A stretch of DNA of 64,000 nt. It comes from Maratus speciosus (Eukaryota; Arthropoda; Arachnida; Araneae; Salticidae). The DNA is taken from the NCBI GenBank assembly GCA_963932465.1, contig CAWVRF010001047.1:406001-470000 (forward strand), read 5' to 3'. The notes under the pieces are model-generated. The model was not told where the DNA came from. It was given only the letters and a program-made list of their open reading frames with translations, and searched no databases. Numbering within the stretch: the stretch's first letter is position 1; the number at the start of each line of letters is the position of its first letter. Made by a program: the position numbers and the translations under genes. Of this stretch, positions 20,802-32,199 are shown piece after piece.

Positions 20802-22885
20802 CACTAGAACGGCGGAAAAATCTTACCTACTAGAACGGCGGGAAGGGGTCATTTTGACCCCACGATGAAACTATTGAAATAACAACGCTAAAAGAATTTT
20901 AAACGCCATTCATTGGCAAAAATATGTAATTTCCGTGTATTTTATATTTTATATTTAATATTACTTGATAATTTATTGAATTTTTAAAGTACTGTATATG
21001 TAACGCCTACAGAGCGATCAATTGGATCATACTACTACTACTCAAAAAACTCATTAATTTTATATAAAAATTGATTTAAAATAAATGTTTTCACAAATTT
21101 AAACTATTGTTAACTAAAATAAACTACAATTTATAAAATAATGTATTTTTTTTTTCATCTACGTACTCGCCGGATGATTCACTCTCTAAATCCATAAATG
21201 AGAAACGTCTTCTGTTGATTCCGTTATATCATTATAAGAGTAGCTGAATGGTTAGAATATAAAACATTTCTTTTGAATTTTATTTAATGCTTAAAATACT
21301 CAAAATTAAACATAGGGGTTAGGAATTAATGCAGTTGATACAATAATAATTTTAACAATTTTTCCAGTGCATTATCCGGACACAACTTTGGATCACGATC
21401 CACAAAATTCTTGAGATTTGTTTCCATTGCATCTCTGTACTTGACACTTTTTTCTCTTTATATCTACTTTATTTTCGTGTGTTTTTTCTGAAGACTCGGG
21501 AAGGATCTTTGGGATTTTTGAAGCCATAAGAACCATTCTTAACTTATCTCCTAATTTTAATAGAAAATCTCTTCTACTAATGGGCTTGCCTGTTACACTT
21601 TTATAAATTATTCAGGCGTTCAAAGCTGCATGATCCAAAATATTGAAAAATATATGTACAGGACATCGTCTAGAAGTCAATTTAACGGAGTGTTTTCGGC
21701 GCATTTGATTACGAATATCCACACCATACTTCGTTACGTTCTAATATTATACTGAATCGGGCAACTTCTTGAGACTGTCTTCTGATTTTAAAGTAGAATG
21801 TAATGAGGTCAGTAGAAAAACACTTTTGTTTCTTTTGGCTTGATAAATGGTAAGTGTCATATTATGTTCCACTATCTTCAATGAATAAAGAGCACTACGC
21901 ATATTTTTCAAAGACATAGGAATTTCTCTTACCTTCTTTTTCATTGTGCCAACCAAAGTTGTATTTTTAGCTTTTATGATTTCTGGTAGTTTGATGCTAG
22001 TAAAATAGTTGTCGTAAAATTCCTCCCTTTGTTTATATGGAAATCTGTTAATTTCATGAAAAAAAGTTCAGATAAACGTAATTGATGGTTTGCTGTTTCA
22101 TCTGTTCCTAGAAATGGAAATCCATTCAAGAGTTACATATTTAGTATCAACGTCAACAGATAATCAAAATTTTACCCCAAATTTCTTCGGTTTATTTGGC
22201 ATATATTGCGTAAATTTACATCCAGCTTTAGATGGGAACAATTGTTCATCAACTGTAATATTTAGTCCTGGTCGATAGCATGTTTGGCAATTTTCAATAA
22301 ATCATATGTTCGGGAATGTTCAACTGTCTGCCGTACGAACAATATTCGTACTCTACTTATAAAACCCCTCCCATATAGTTACCAACTGCAGTGAGTAATC
22401 TGATCAAACAAAAGTAACAAATGGGAAAATACTATTTCTGGAAAGAAATATAAGCCTAATAACCTTGCACTTTCTGTATTTGAAATATTGTGTTCAAAAG
22501 AATGGCAAAATCCAACAAAGGAAATATAACATACAACTTAGAGATAATACTGGGTGGCCACCACATCGGTTTTTATCTCTCTGGGAGACAGTATGAATGC
22601 AATCAAAGATTGCTTATCACTGAATTTTTCTCATGGGTTCACAATCCTTCGAGTACAAAGAGTATTTTACTAAAGGGGTCAAAATGACCCTCATCCGCCG
22701 TTCTAGGAATACATACCAATATTTCAAAAACTAACAAATCTAGAAAGCTGATTTTTTTTTTAGAAAAATATGTTATATATTTAGGAAAAGTCAAAAAATT
22801 TCAAACAATTTCTTCCAACCAAACTAAAGTAATCAACGGACGAAAGTGCTCAGGTGTCAAAATGACCCCTACCGCCGTTCTAGTG
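20802..22885 (-). mobile_element. piggyBac element nested in the pogo-like element
   Basis: TTAA target duplications at 20798-20801 and 22886-22889 flank perfect terminal repeats CACTAGAACGGCGG and CCGCCGTTCTAGTG. Just inside each end is a second copy of CTAGAACGGCGG plus AAGGGGTCATTTTGACCC on the left, and GGGGTCAAAATGACCC with CCGCCGTTCTAG on the right. That gives subterminal inverted repeats too. Length about 2.08 kb, slightly short of a full piggyBac. The transposase gene is on the minus strand and broken. Confidence 0.88.
21393..22290 (-). pseudogene. piggyBac transposase (PGBD-like), inactivated
   Basis: Reading the minus strand: FIENCQTCYRPGLNITVDEQ, LFPSKAGCKFTQYMPNKPKK, FGVKF then a stop where Trp is expected, LSVDVDTKYV, NGFPFLGTDETANHQL, a frameshift, EFYDNYFTSIKLPEIIKAK, NTTLVGTMKKKVREIP, a block with MTLTIYQAKRNKSVFLLTS, and NILDHAALNA with a stop. 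It closes with a Cys-containing tail KRKKCQVQRCNGNKSQEFCG and TGA at 21393. ITVDEQL, YMPNKP, DNYFTS and LVGT.KK.REIP are diagnostic of the family. At least two stops and one frameshift; the N-terminal third could not be read. Confidence 0.85.
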
Positions 22886-24027
22886 TTAAAGATATAGGAA
22901 ACAAAAAACAGACAGTAAGTTGTGAAGAAATTGACCTGCAACAAGGCTGCAGCTACAAATTCTCCCCAAAAGCAAAAAAATCATTAGAAATGTTGTTTCC
23001 CTTGCTAAATTCAGTTAAATCAAAGTACAGAGAGAGCCAAAAAACAGTTGTGTTAACATCATAGCCATATAAATTAAATTTTGAAATGAAAAAATAAAAT
23101 TAAATAAAAAAGACAAAAAGGAAACTTTCACAGCACAAAAGCAATTGGAACATCGAGTTTTAAAAAATAGGTGTAATGCAATTAGCAAGAAAAGGATGGA
23201 AGAGAAGAACTACAAACATAATGTAAGGAAAACTTCTGTTGCAAAAAAAGTCTGATAATTCAGAATCTAAAAAGAAAAATCTAGACAGTGATGATTGGTT
23301 TTGCCTAATTTGTAAGGAAAATAAAATAGCAGAAATGATTCAGTGTTGAGATTGTCATATACGGTTCCATGTTGTGTGCGCTGGAAAACAAAAACAATAA
23401 ACAAAATTCATGTATAAGCTTTGCATCACTCCTTACATGATATTCAAGTAACTGACAATTAGTTCCATAATTTCTATTCTTAATTACTGGTAACTTTGAT
23501 TTCTATTTTGAATACAGTTTGATTTAAAACAATTACTCTTATTTTCAGATATTTGATTTCATTATATTTCATTGCTGTTATTTTGTTTGATTGTTTCATT
23601 AATTGCAAACTTTGCTTTTAATAAAATTAGTTATATTCCCTAGTCATTAAAACAACCTGATATTATTTAGTCCAATTTAGGAAACTGGGGGTCCAACTTA
23701 AGCGACCAGTTGCTGAATTTGGACCACTTTTGACAACTCTTTCAAATTAAAATAAAATTTAAGATTTTCAAAAAGAAATTGATCTAAATATTTATTTTAG
23801 TAGATGAATAGATTGACCCTGTGTAATGATATTTTGCAGATATTCCAAAAATTAAGTGAGTTACACCTGGAAATAAGTGAAGTGGTCCAAATTCGGCTAC
23901 TCTCCCCTATTTTTGAGAAATAATGCTTTGCATCAAAAATCACGTAATCTGCAAAATACAGTTTTTGTCCAACGTGCATTGTAAATTTAATTTCTTATAC
24001 TAATTTTAATAGATAAAAGGTGTAAGA

Positions 24028-24783
24028 TTAAGGGGTCTCAGGACTCTTAAAGCTTTAGAATTTTCGAAATTTTAATTTTTTTAGGTGTTAAACTGCTATC
24101 TCTTCCGAACATTTTGATATAATTGTTTCCTTGAAATTCCTATTGGAACAGAAGTTATAGCTTTTAGAATTATATCCCCCAGTAGCTGAAGCCACGTTTC
24201 CGAAACTTTGAAGTCATTTTTCTCCAAATGAGGTTTTTGAGCATAACACGCACGATATCTTAAAAACTTCTGAATATTTTTCATGAAATATTTAAAACAT
24301 ATGTTTCATGTTAGTCTGTATAAACTGAACTTAAAATTTCCTTTTTTATTGTTCAAAAAAATTATTTTTTTAGGTGATTTTACTGTTGAAATTTTCTAAA
24401 TTTTGCATTAGCTGAATACTACTTTGTATTGAAAATATAAAAATGCTTGAAATACAAATTGATTTAAGTTCAGAGTAATTATTACAGTCTGAAGTATAAG
24501 TAGGCACCAAAAGTTTCATTCTAGTTGCACAATTTATTTTGTAATCCTGTCCGTGATGCATTATGCCGATTTTCTGCTTGTCCAATGTCTGATAGTTTGG
24601 AACCTCTGTAAATGTTAATTCTGCATCTTGCAATTTTAAGTATCTGAAATGAAATAACGTACTTATATCTTTCATCCCAATTAAAATTGTGTCTTAAAAT
24701 CAAATACATTTTAAGATATTAAATGTTGAAAATGGTCTTTTTTTTTCTTTTTTTCTAATTTTAAAAGTCCTGAGACCCCTTAA
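24028..24783. mobile_element. TTAA MITE (TIR GGGGTCTCAGGA), 756 bp
   Basis: TTAA at 24028-24031 and 24780-24783; TIRs GGGGTCTCAGGACTCTTAAA and its near-complement TTTTAAAAGTCCTGAGACCCC. It shares the terminal 12-14 bp with the palindromic element at 9610 but has an unrelated, non-palindromic interior. Several short minus-strand frames in the interior show no recognised domains. Confidence 0.7.
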
Positions 24784-24944
24784 AATGCAAAAAAACTGAA
24801 AAAATGGGTTTATTCGACTGTTTACATGCATCAACTCTATACCCGAGTCCTTTTCAAAACAAGTAAATAAAAATATCCTAAAATTGCACGGTATATGAAA
24901 CGCCATCAAATAGTTTTTCACGTACTCTTTCATATTATGCACAT

Positions 24945-26180
24945 TATTACTTTCTTCTATCTTTACAAGAAGAAAGTATTGGTTCCATGAAAATTTTCGA
25001 ATTCCAGTTTTCGACGGATTTACACGTTTTATGAGTCAGAGATTCCAAAAAACATGTTTTTACAAAATGTCTGTCTGTGAGTCTGTCTGTCTGTCTGTCT
25101 GTGACACAAATTTTGTGGGCGCTGTATCTCAAGAACTAATGCACGAAATTTCACAAAACTTCATATTTAGTTAGACCTTGATATAAACTGGAACTGATTA
25201 GTTTTTGGTGAAAATCGCCCAACAGGTGGCGCTGCTATGCGGCATTTTTAACGATTTCTGCAATAGCTGTATCTCAAGAACTACTGCACGGATTTTCATA
25301 AAACTTCAGATTCAGTTAGTCCAGGATATAGTTTGGTGCTGATTACTTTTTTGTGAAAATCGCCCAACAGGTAGCGCTGGTATGCTGCATTGTTCATGAT
25401 TATCGCAATAGCTCTAACTCAAGAAAAAATGCACGAATTTTCATCAAACTTCAGATTCAGTTAGTCCCTGATATAAATTAGTGCTACTTAATTTTTGGTG
25501 CAAATCGCCCAACAGGTGGCGCTGCTGTGCTGCATTTTTCACGATTTCCACAAGAGGTGTATCTCAAGAACTATTGCACGGATTTTCATCAAACTTCAGA
25601 TTTAGTTAGTCCTTGACATGAATTGATGTATAAATTAGTGCTGTTTAATTTTTGGTGTAAATCGCTCAACAGGTGGTGCTGCTGTGCTGCATTTTTCACG
25701 ATTTCCACAAGAGCTGTATCTCAAGAACTATTGCACGGATTTTCATCAAACTTCAGATTTAGTTAGTCCTTAACATGAATTGATGTATAAATTAGTGCTG
25801 TTTAATTTTTGGTGTAAATCGCTCAACAGGTGGCGCTGCTATGCTGTATTTTTTGCGATTTCCGCAATAGCTTTATCTCAAGAACTAATGCTTGGATTTT
25901 CAACAAACTTCAGATTCAGGTATACCTTGATATCGTTTAGTGCTGTTTACTTTTGGTGTAAATCGCTCAACAGGGAGCACTGCTATGCTACATTTTTTCA
26001 GAATTTCCGCTATAGCTCTATCTCAAGAACTAATGCACGAATTTTCATCCAACTTCAAATTCAGATACACTTTGATATGAATTGGTGCTAAATCGTTGTC
26101 ATTTCTTGTACTATTTAAATGATTTAATTGACGTGGTTTATGTAGAAGAAAGTTTTGTGATGGCCACAACATACTAGTTT
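24945..26180 (+). mobile_element. Helitron-like element T1 with about 147-bp monomers
   Basis: Start TTTCTTCTATCTTTACAAG, then AGTATTGGTTCCATGAAAA, a GTCTGTCTGT tract (25072-25104), and about seven monomers. The anchor TATCTCAAGAACTA occurs near 25123, 25270, 25411, 25560, 25727, 25874 and 26021. Each monomer contains CAACAGGTGGCGCTGCTATG or a variant. The end has the hairpin TTGTGATGGCCACAA, eight further bases, then CTAG followed by T. A hairpin shortly before CTRR|T is the Helitron 3' signature. No Rep/helicase gene; non-autonomous. Confidence 0.65.
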
Positions 26181-26299
26181 TTTATTTTATTTGGATGTTT
26201 ATTTCTATTTTTCGTAATCACCGCGTAACGCTACCATAATTTTGGTAAGTTAAATGATACTGCATCGTTACGTATGGATTTTTTACGTGTTACAATCTC

Positions 26300-26725
26300 T
26301 ATGTTTTCTCGTATAATGGATGGATAGTACAGACTGGAGGGTAAAAAATCTTACTTTCATTGTAATTTATTTGGATGGTTTCTTCTTGATATACTCTCGC
26401 CAGGACTGTGGTTTTTCTCTTATATTTAATATCAGCTATATGCTCTTTTTTCCTATACTTAAATTCCCAGCTAGTCATACCAATATAGTAATTCTTTGAT
26501 CCGTCTGCTCTAATAAATGGTATTTTACATACTCTTCAGTAATTCTCAAAGTTAATTGGGTCAATTTTAGTCCAAATGATATTCTTTAATTTCGGAGGTG
26601 ATTTAGCTACTAAGCAGATGTTGAGACGCTTAAAGACTGTATTTTAATTTCTTAAAAATGCTTGGAATATATTGAAAAGTATGAAGTTTGTATTTTGGCG
26701 AATCAAATTTATGTTCAGGCTTCTT
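26300..26725 (-). pseudogene. Penelope-like element: linker and GIY-YIG endonuclease relic
   Basis: The minus strand reads KYKLHTFQYIPSIFKKLKYS, then KRLNICLVAKSPPKLKNIIW, TKIDPINFENY, stop, RVCKIPFIRADG, SKNYYIGMTSWEFKYRKKEH, IADIKYKRKTTVLARVY and a short tail. VCKIPF...NYYIGMTS..F..RKKEH corresponds to the GVYKI-x-YIG...R.KEH core of GIY-YIG nucleases at the C-terminus of Penelope-like reverse transcriptases. One in-frame stop and at least one frame change. It is 3'-truncated near 26180-26300 against the T1 element and 5'-truncated near 26725. Confidence 0.72.
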
Positions 26726-26825
26726 ATTATAGGTAATTTCCACGATAATTTATTAATATGTTAACTTTAAAACAATTATTATGAGCAATTCTGCGAATAT
26801 TACTTAATTCATTATCCAAATTCTT

Positions 26826-27530
26826 TTCATTGCATACTAGAAAATAATTGTGCCCGTGTATAACGCTGATGTTTTTTGATGTTGGCAACAGAAGACTATT
26901 AAATTGCGTTTTTACTGCATTTTTAAAAAATTCTGAACATCGGACATTTAAAATTTTTAAGCTCGTCAAATAGGAAAAAATGTACTTTCAATTGCAATTT
27001 GTTTCAAACTATATTACAATTTCCTTGCAAACTGTATTGCATTTTACCCATTTTGTTGATTTTGAAAATAACTTTTAAGCATGAATTATTTTTCAATCTT
27101 TCTCTATCGCGTGCAGTCGATTATAAAAGATAAATCCGTTTGCACTTAAATTAATATAAATAATTTAGAATTTGTTTCCGGCTTATATTCCATAACGGAA
27201 TTAAAACTTCATTAATCAGTAAATAAAATAATAAAATATAAATAAACACAATCTAAGACAAATAATTGAGACTACGCGCTTAAACCACTGAAATGATCAG
27301 AATGGAAAATGTGTTATAAACTGAGATCATCGGGTTTTGTATCCTGGCACGAGGCCAATACATACTATCATTTTATTAAATTTGAAAACTTCATTTCAAT
27401 ATATAATTTCTATTTTTCATATCAAAATGATATTTGATGTTAGTAAGCAATCTAAAAAATATATTAAATGTAAAAATTTTTTTAAATTTTTTAATAAAAA
27501 AATGGTTATTACCTACATTCTGTAACCCAA
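26826..27530 (+). repeat. Repeat family Y, copy
   Basis: Ordered phrases: ATAACGCTGATG, GGCAACAGAAGAC, AAAAAATGTACTTTCAATTGC, TTTTAAGCATGAATT, CTCTATCGCGTGCAGTCGAT, TTTGCACTTAAATTAATAT, CCATAACGGAATTAAAACTT, GGCACGAGGCCAATA, ATTCTGTAACCC. The same order occurs at 60640-62640 and in fragments elsewhere. Non-coding in all copies; family not recognised. Confidence 0.6.
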
Positions 27531-27539
27531 GAAGCCAGC

Positions 27540-28320
27540 GTTAGACCCGCTAGCAATCACAATATCTCAAATCTTCTGGGATATATTTCAGTGTCTCGTG
27601 GGTAATGCCTCCCGCACATACTCTTTCAGACTAACCGTCAATTCACCACTGGTAAAAACACATTGCGGGCTGTGAAATTTTACTAATTTTATTCAACAAT
27701 TTCATTTACTTTAACATTGTATAATCTAATCCAATATAAATAAAGTCAGAATCATAATATTTTCAGTATTATTCAAGATTATTGTCAAAAATAAGAAATT
27801 TATTTTACTAGTCTGCCCTCCCTCTCCTTAAGTGTCTAGGCGAAAGACCGTTTCTTTCTCTTGTCTAGACATTAATCTCGTTGTCCCAAATATGTAAGTA
27901 TTAATTATTAAACGTGAACTTTCTATTCATAAAAACTGCTGGAGGAAACGCCCGAAGAGATAATGAGCTTTTAATAGCAGATGTGAAACATACATCTTGT
28001 ATAATTCCTAAGAAAATTATAACATGGTATCTTAGGAGAAATGAAATATTTTAAAAAAAACGAGGAATTAAGATTTTTAGAGAAAAATCATCATGATTAC
28101 TATATTCTTTTTTCTCCTTCGTTATAATCACTTTAGTCGTGAAAAGGCTGTTTCCAGATATCCATGTATTTCTTTTTCTTACTTCAATTTTTCAGGCAAA
28201 ATAATAAAAATAAAATATTTTCATCGTTGCAATTTCTGCGCCAGAAAACAGTTTTTCTCTAATAACGAAATAAAATTTTAGTAAGCTAAGCTAAAAACAT
28301 CATATTGATTTGGAATTTTA
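27540..28320 (+). repeat. Repeat unit X, copy 1 (carries an H2A-like fragment)
   Basis: Landmarks: AATTCACCACTGGTAAAA, AATCTAATCCAA.ATAAATAAAG, TTTATTTTACTAGTCTGCCC, CATTAATCTCGTTGTCCC, AAATATGTAAGTATTAATTA, AAACTGCTGGAGGAAACGCC, TTCAATTTTTCAG, AAATTTTAGTAAGCTAA. The same series appears at 32340-32611 plus 37780-38225 and at 38240-38900, always on the plus strand. Confidence 0.75.
27914..28054 (+). pseudogene. Histone-H2A-like fragment in unit X, copy 1
   Basis: The frame reads IKTAGGNARRDNELLIADVK, then HTSCIIPKKIITWYLRRNEI and stop. The order AG-GNA-RRDN...IIPK..I...LRRNE.L resembles the H2A stretch LAGNAARDN...IIPRHL.LAIRNDEEL, but with eight extra residues between RDN and IIP. Only about 40 residues align, with no H2A sequence upstream or downstream. 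Similarity was judged by eye and may be chance. The frame is kept in all three copies. Confidence 0.35.
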
Positions 28321-28388
28321 CATTTATTAGAAAGGTATATTTGATGCATTTACGCAATTTTATTTACTGTTCAATACTTTTTTGAGAT

Positions 28389-28820
28389 TTAAAAAATGTA
28401 GAATAACAGTAAAAATACAGTGTTGTATTCAGTTATTTTTCTTCGGGAAGGGTTTCTACAGCACCGGGATGCTTTTTCGGGAAGGCTCACGTTTTGAGCA
28501 CTAGCCTTGGCGAACTGGCGAAAGCGAGAACGTTCAGCCAGCTCTATCACCAAACGACAATCGTCGTCTTGTGTTTTGTTTTGATCCGAGATGGCGGAAG
28601 ACGAAGTAGCATATTTTAGAATAACAAGCCTACCTAAATTAAAGGAATATTTCAATCATGTCTTCTACATGAAAAGAAATCTTCTTCTAAAGAAATTGTG
28701 TTACGAACTGATATTTGCGCAAAGGATGAGACCGAGTATTTTAAGAAGATACTCTCAGAAATTACCAACACCGAATGGATCGTTTAAAGAAATACTGCGA
28801 ACTTTTGATTATTGCTAAAA
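28389..28820 (+). other. CpG-richer block with a short ATG-initiated frame
   Basis: 28440-28600 is visibly richer in G+C and CpG than its surroundings (GGCGAACTGGCGAAAGCGAG, CAATCGTCGTC). It leads to CCGAGATGGCGGAAGACGAA, an ATG in good eukaryotic context at 28591. The 75-codon frame starts MAEDEVAYFRITSLPKLKEY and has no recognised domain. Part of the block (CCGGGATGCTTTTTCGGGAA, GGCTCACGTTTTGAGCAC) recurs in reverse at about 32200-32250, so it is at least partly repeated. It could be a promoter/first-exon fragment carried by a repeat. Confidence 0.25.
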
Positions 28821-29189
28821 TTTTGATTATTTGATCCCCTCAAAAATCTACATTTTTATTCAATTGAGTATTATTAATTCTTTAAACAAAAACTCATTAC
28901 CTCCATAAATCTAGATATTTGATTACATATAAAGATGGATTTATGGGGATGATGAATTAATGCAGTTTCAGTGCATTTTGATGTATATAAACACAGATTA
29001 ATACAGATTAACACACAGACTTAACAGATTAACACACCTGTGGCAGAAAATTACTATATTTTCTGCGATGAACTTATATAATTAATTTAATACCAAATCA
29101 TTCTGCAGAAACAGTGACAGTCCCCAAAGTCGAGTGAAAATAGGCCAAACCAGGAAGAAACAAGTTGGAAATTGCTCGTCAAACGTGGC

Positions 29190-30265
29190 AAATGAGGTGC
29201 GTTCGTACTATAACTAGTTTTATAATTATTTTTTGCACCCCATATTGTACTGAATGTATACTTTTTTGCACTTCATAAAGCGCATAGTCTGATACATCAT
29301 TAAAATGCACTTCCAATAATTTTTTCCCATTCCCCGTAATGTAACGGAACACTTTTGACTGTCCCTGTAATTAAAATATACATCCGATTTTCCTAAAATT
29401 TGAAATAGCTCAACAAAACTTTGCAACAATTATATCTTTAAAATTTCAGACCATTCGGAAGGCTGTAATATCATTAAAATGCACTTGCAATAATTTTTCC
29501 CATTCCCCGTAATGTAACGGAACACTTTCGACTGTCCCTGTAATTAAACTATTCATCCGATTTTCCTAAAATTTGAAATAGCTCAACAAAACTTTGCAAC
29601 AATTATATCTTTAAAATTTCAGACCATTCGGAAGGCTGTAATATCATTAAAATGCACTTGCAATAATTTTTCCCATTGGCCGTAATGTAAAGAAAAACTT
29701 TTGACTGTCCCTGTAATTAAACTATACATCCGATTTTCCTAAAATTTGAAATGGCTCGACAAAATTTTGCAACAGTTATATCTTTAAAATTTCAGATCAT
29801 TCGGAAGGCTCTAATATCATTAAAATGCTCTTGCAATAATTTTTCCCATTGGCCGTAATGTAAAGAAAAACTTTTGACTGTCCCTGTAATTAAACTATAC
29901 ATCCGATTTTCATAAAATTTGAAATGGCTCGACAAAATTTTGCAGCAGTTATATCTTTAAAATTTCAGATCATTCGGAAGGCTCTAATATCATTAAAATG
30001 CACTTGCAATAATTTTTCCCATTGGCCGTAATGTAAAGAAAAACTTTTGACTGTCCCTGTAATTAAACTATACATCCGATTTTCATAAAATTTGAAATGG
30101 CTCGACAAAATTTTGCAACAATCATATATTTGAAATTTCAGACCATTCGGTTGGGTAGTTTTTGCTCTGTTACATGCGGACAGACGGACGGACAGACGGA
30201 CGGACGGACGGACTGAACGACGACTATAGGTGCTACGTATTTATATAATTACGAACGCACCTAAA
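29190..30265 (+). mobile_element. TIR element T2 with about 173-bp monomers
   Basis: Left end AGGTGCGTTCGTACTATAAC and right end TTACGAACGCACCT form a 13-14 bp inverted repeat. The interior has about five tandem monomers; ATATCTTTAAAATTTCAGA recurs near 29430, 29604, 29778, 29950 and 30122. A GGACAGACGGACGG tract follows at 30177-30215. Two shorter relatives at 41110-41600 (reverse) and 45320-46495 share the ends and the GCACGTCAAACGTGG-like flank. Non-coding. The superfamily is unclear. Confidence 0.7.
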
Positions 30266-30269
30266 AAAA

Positions 30270-32160
30270 GAAAAAAACCTATAACACCCGCAACCAGGAT
30301 GTCTAGAAATTGCTTTTTAATGTGAGATGAATTTCTTAAGGGTGTTGTCAAATCCAAAAGGGCAACTTTCTGACATAAGTTTCAATCTATTTTTGTTCGA
30401 AAATGCATGAAACTAGCTGGTGTTGTTGTTCAGAAGCTACGTCATCGAGCTGGATTTTTTTCTATTTTTTTGCAAACGCAATAGGTTTTTCTGAAAATAG
30501 TGTCAAAGTGGACGTTTTGAACGAGTTTTCCCGCGAACGGAGAATAAGTACTCAAGAGCGGGGGAAAAACGTGTTTGTCACGTGATCAAAAACGCTTATA
30601 ACTCAATAGGTAATTTATGGATAAAAAAATGGAAAAAAACAGTTCAATTCCAAATCGCTTCCATGGTCAGGCTTTCTAATTTTATGCCTTTCCGTTACAA
30701 AATGAATTTTTAAATGTGTCAAAACATTTTGCGCTTGTTGAGCAGCGCAGTTAAGAACAGACTGAAGGGGAAGTGGGAGAGAAGGAATATTGAATGACTA
30801 TCTTTTGTTACTTCAAAGTAACAAATAAAATCACTAGAGAATTTTTCTAACTGTGTATGATAGTGAGGGGTTGTAGATTTAAATAGTTAAATTTATCAAT
30901 TAAACAAATTAACAAATATAAAAAATAATTATAAACTTGGAATATTTGAGTTTTGTGGTGTTGGTGGTGGGGGGAAACAAAAACAAGTTTTTCTTTTCTT
31001 TTACGTTGGGGGGGTGGGGGGGGAGAATTTGAATAATTGGTCCTTTACTTATAGTTACCTCAAAGTAATAAATAGGACAGAAAATTATAATTTAAATGTA
31101 AAAAATTAAAGAAAAAATGAATGTGTACACTAAAGGTTAATCCTGATTTTTTATCTTTCTTTCTATTTCTTTCCTTTTCTTTTTTTATGGTAAATTATTT
31201 ATTTTTTATTTAAAAATCAATAGATAGAGCAAAACAGTAAACTTTACGCACTGTTATGGATAAGCGAAGGGATAGTTAACATTTCAGACGCAATTTTAAC
31301 TAATCTTTTCTTCAAGGCAACAATGAATTTTAAATAGTCAAAACATAGTGTGCTGGTGGAGAGGGTAAGGGTGGGGGGAGAAGAGAAAATTCGGAATGGG
31401 GGTTGCCTCAGACGATTGATCATTATTTTATTGCCACTTCAACTTAATAAATAGTGCAATATGTGTGCAGAAGGATGAAAAATACAGTGTGTGTATGTGT
31501 GTGTGTGTGTGGGGGGGGGGGATTTCATTCGAGAGAAGAATTAGATGATTTATTCAAATATGACGAATTAGTATTTTAAAATAACAAATAAAACAACTAG
31601 GGCAAAATAACATAAAAAATATGGCAAAAATTTTAAAATAAAAAAGGGCAGACCAATGTTTTTTTTTTTTTTTTTCATAAAAACTTAAATAATGATAAAG
31701 ATTTGACAGCATTAAAATGTAATTGCAATTTATTTAATTGCATGCATCAACTTGTAATTATTTTAGCTGATTGATTTAATTGCAGGATACAGCTAAATAA
31801 TTTATGATTTATCATTCAATCTAATTATATTTTAGTTTCAACTTTTTATTAACTTCTAATCGCAAATAAAAATTAATTAATGAAATAAAAGAATATTATT
31901 GAACTGAAAAAAATAACTTATGTTTGAATTATATATACTGTGAAATTAAAAGGATTTTAATCTGAAAAAGCTCATTGTTTTAAGAAATGTTTTAATTCTA
32001 AACCACGGTGAAACATTATTTCGTCATACTTTGTTCTCTGCTTGATAATATTTGCGGAAAAACAAATGAAAAAAAGCACTATCTGTTAGCTCTCAGCAAA
32101 GGAATGGGGTTGCTGTTCGCTACGTGTATGACGTCACGGACAAGAAAGGGTGCGTATCGT
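30270..32160. other. Unassigned sequence with G-rich microsatellites
   Basis: No gene or repeat family recognised. G-runs occur at 30968-31024 and 31365-31380, with (GT)n then a G11 run at 31486-31520 and a T-run at 31660. A 60-codon frame at 30403 has no recognisable features. Confidence 0.35.
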
Positions 32161-32199
32161 TGAATTCATCTCCGCGCCAACCGTTGCTCTGGCGATAAA

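Larger units (their letters stand above)
20646..23400 (+). pseudogene. Pogo-like transposase C-terminal remnant with PHD-type zinc finger
   Basis: Two blocks join across the piggyBac insertion: ISNLDENAEKDIDKLSGRKA before it and KQTVSCEEIDLQQGCSYKF with a KKSLEMLFPLLNSVKSKYRE stretch after it. About 220 bp later the frame reads DDWFCLICKENKIAEMIQC, stop, DCHIRFHVVCAG. The spacing C-x2-C...C-x2-C/H...H-x3-C is the PHD-like finger found at the C-terminus of many pogo/Tigger transposases in arthropods; the TGA within it disables the gene. CENP-B-type HTH and catalytic DDE regions were not found, so this is an internally deleted copy. Confidence 0.65.
19938..23907 (+). mobile_element. Pogo/Tigger-like DNA transposon, interrupted
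   Basis: TIRs GGGGAGAGTAGCCATATTTG (from 19938) and GGGGAGAGTAGCCGAATTTG (reverse complement of the right end, 23907) sit next to TA on each side (19936-19937 and 23908-23909). The motif TTTGGACC or its complement recurs inside near both ends (19953, 19968, 20335, 23668, 23690, 23720, 23884). A likely 5' intron runs from AAGGTAAGT (about 20172) to CCTCCTGCAG (about 20645). The coding remnant (20646-20797 joined to 22890-23400) lacks the DDE domain. A piggyBac element occupies 20802-22885; without it the element is about 1.9 kb. Confidence 0.75.
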
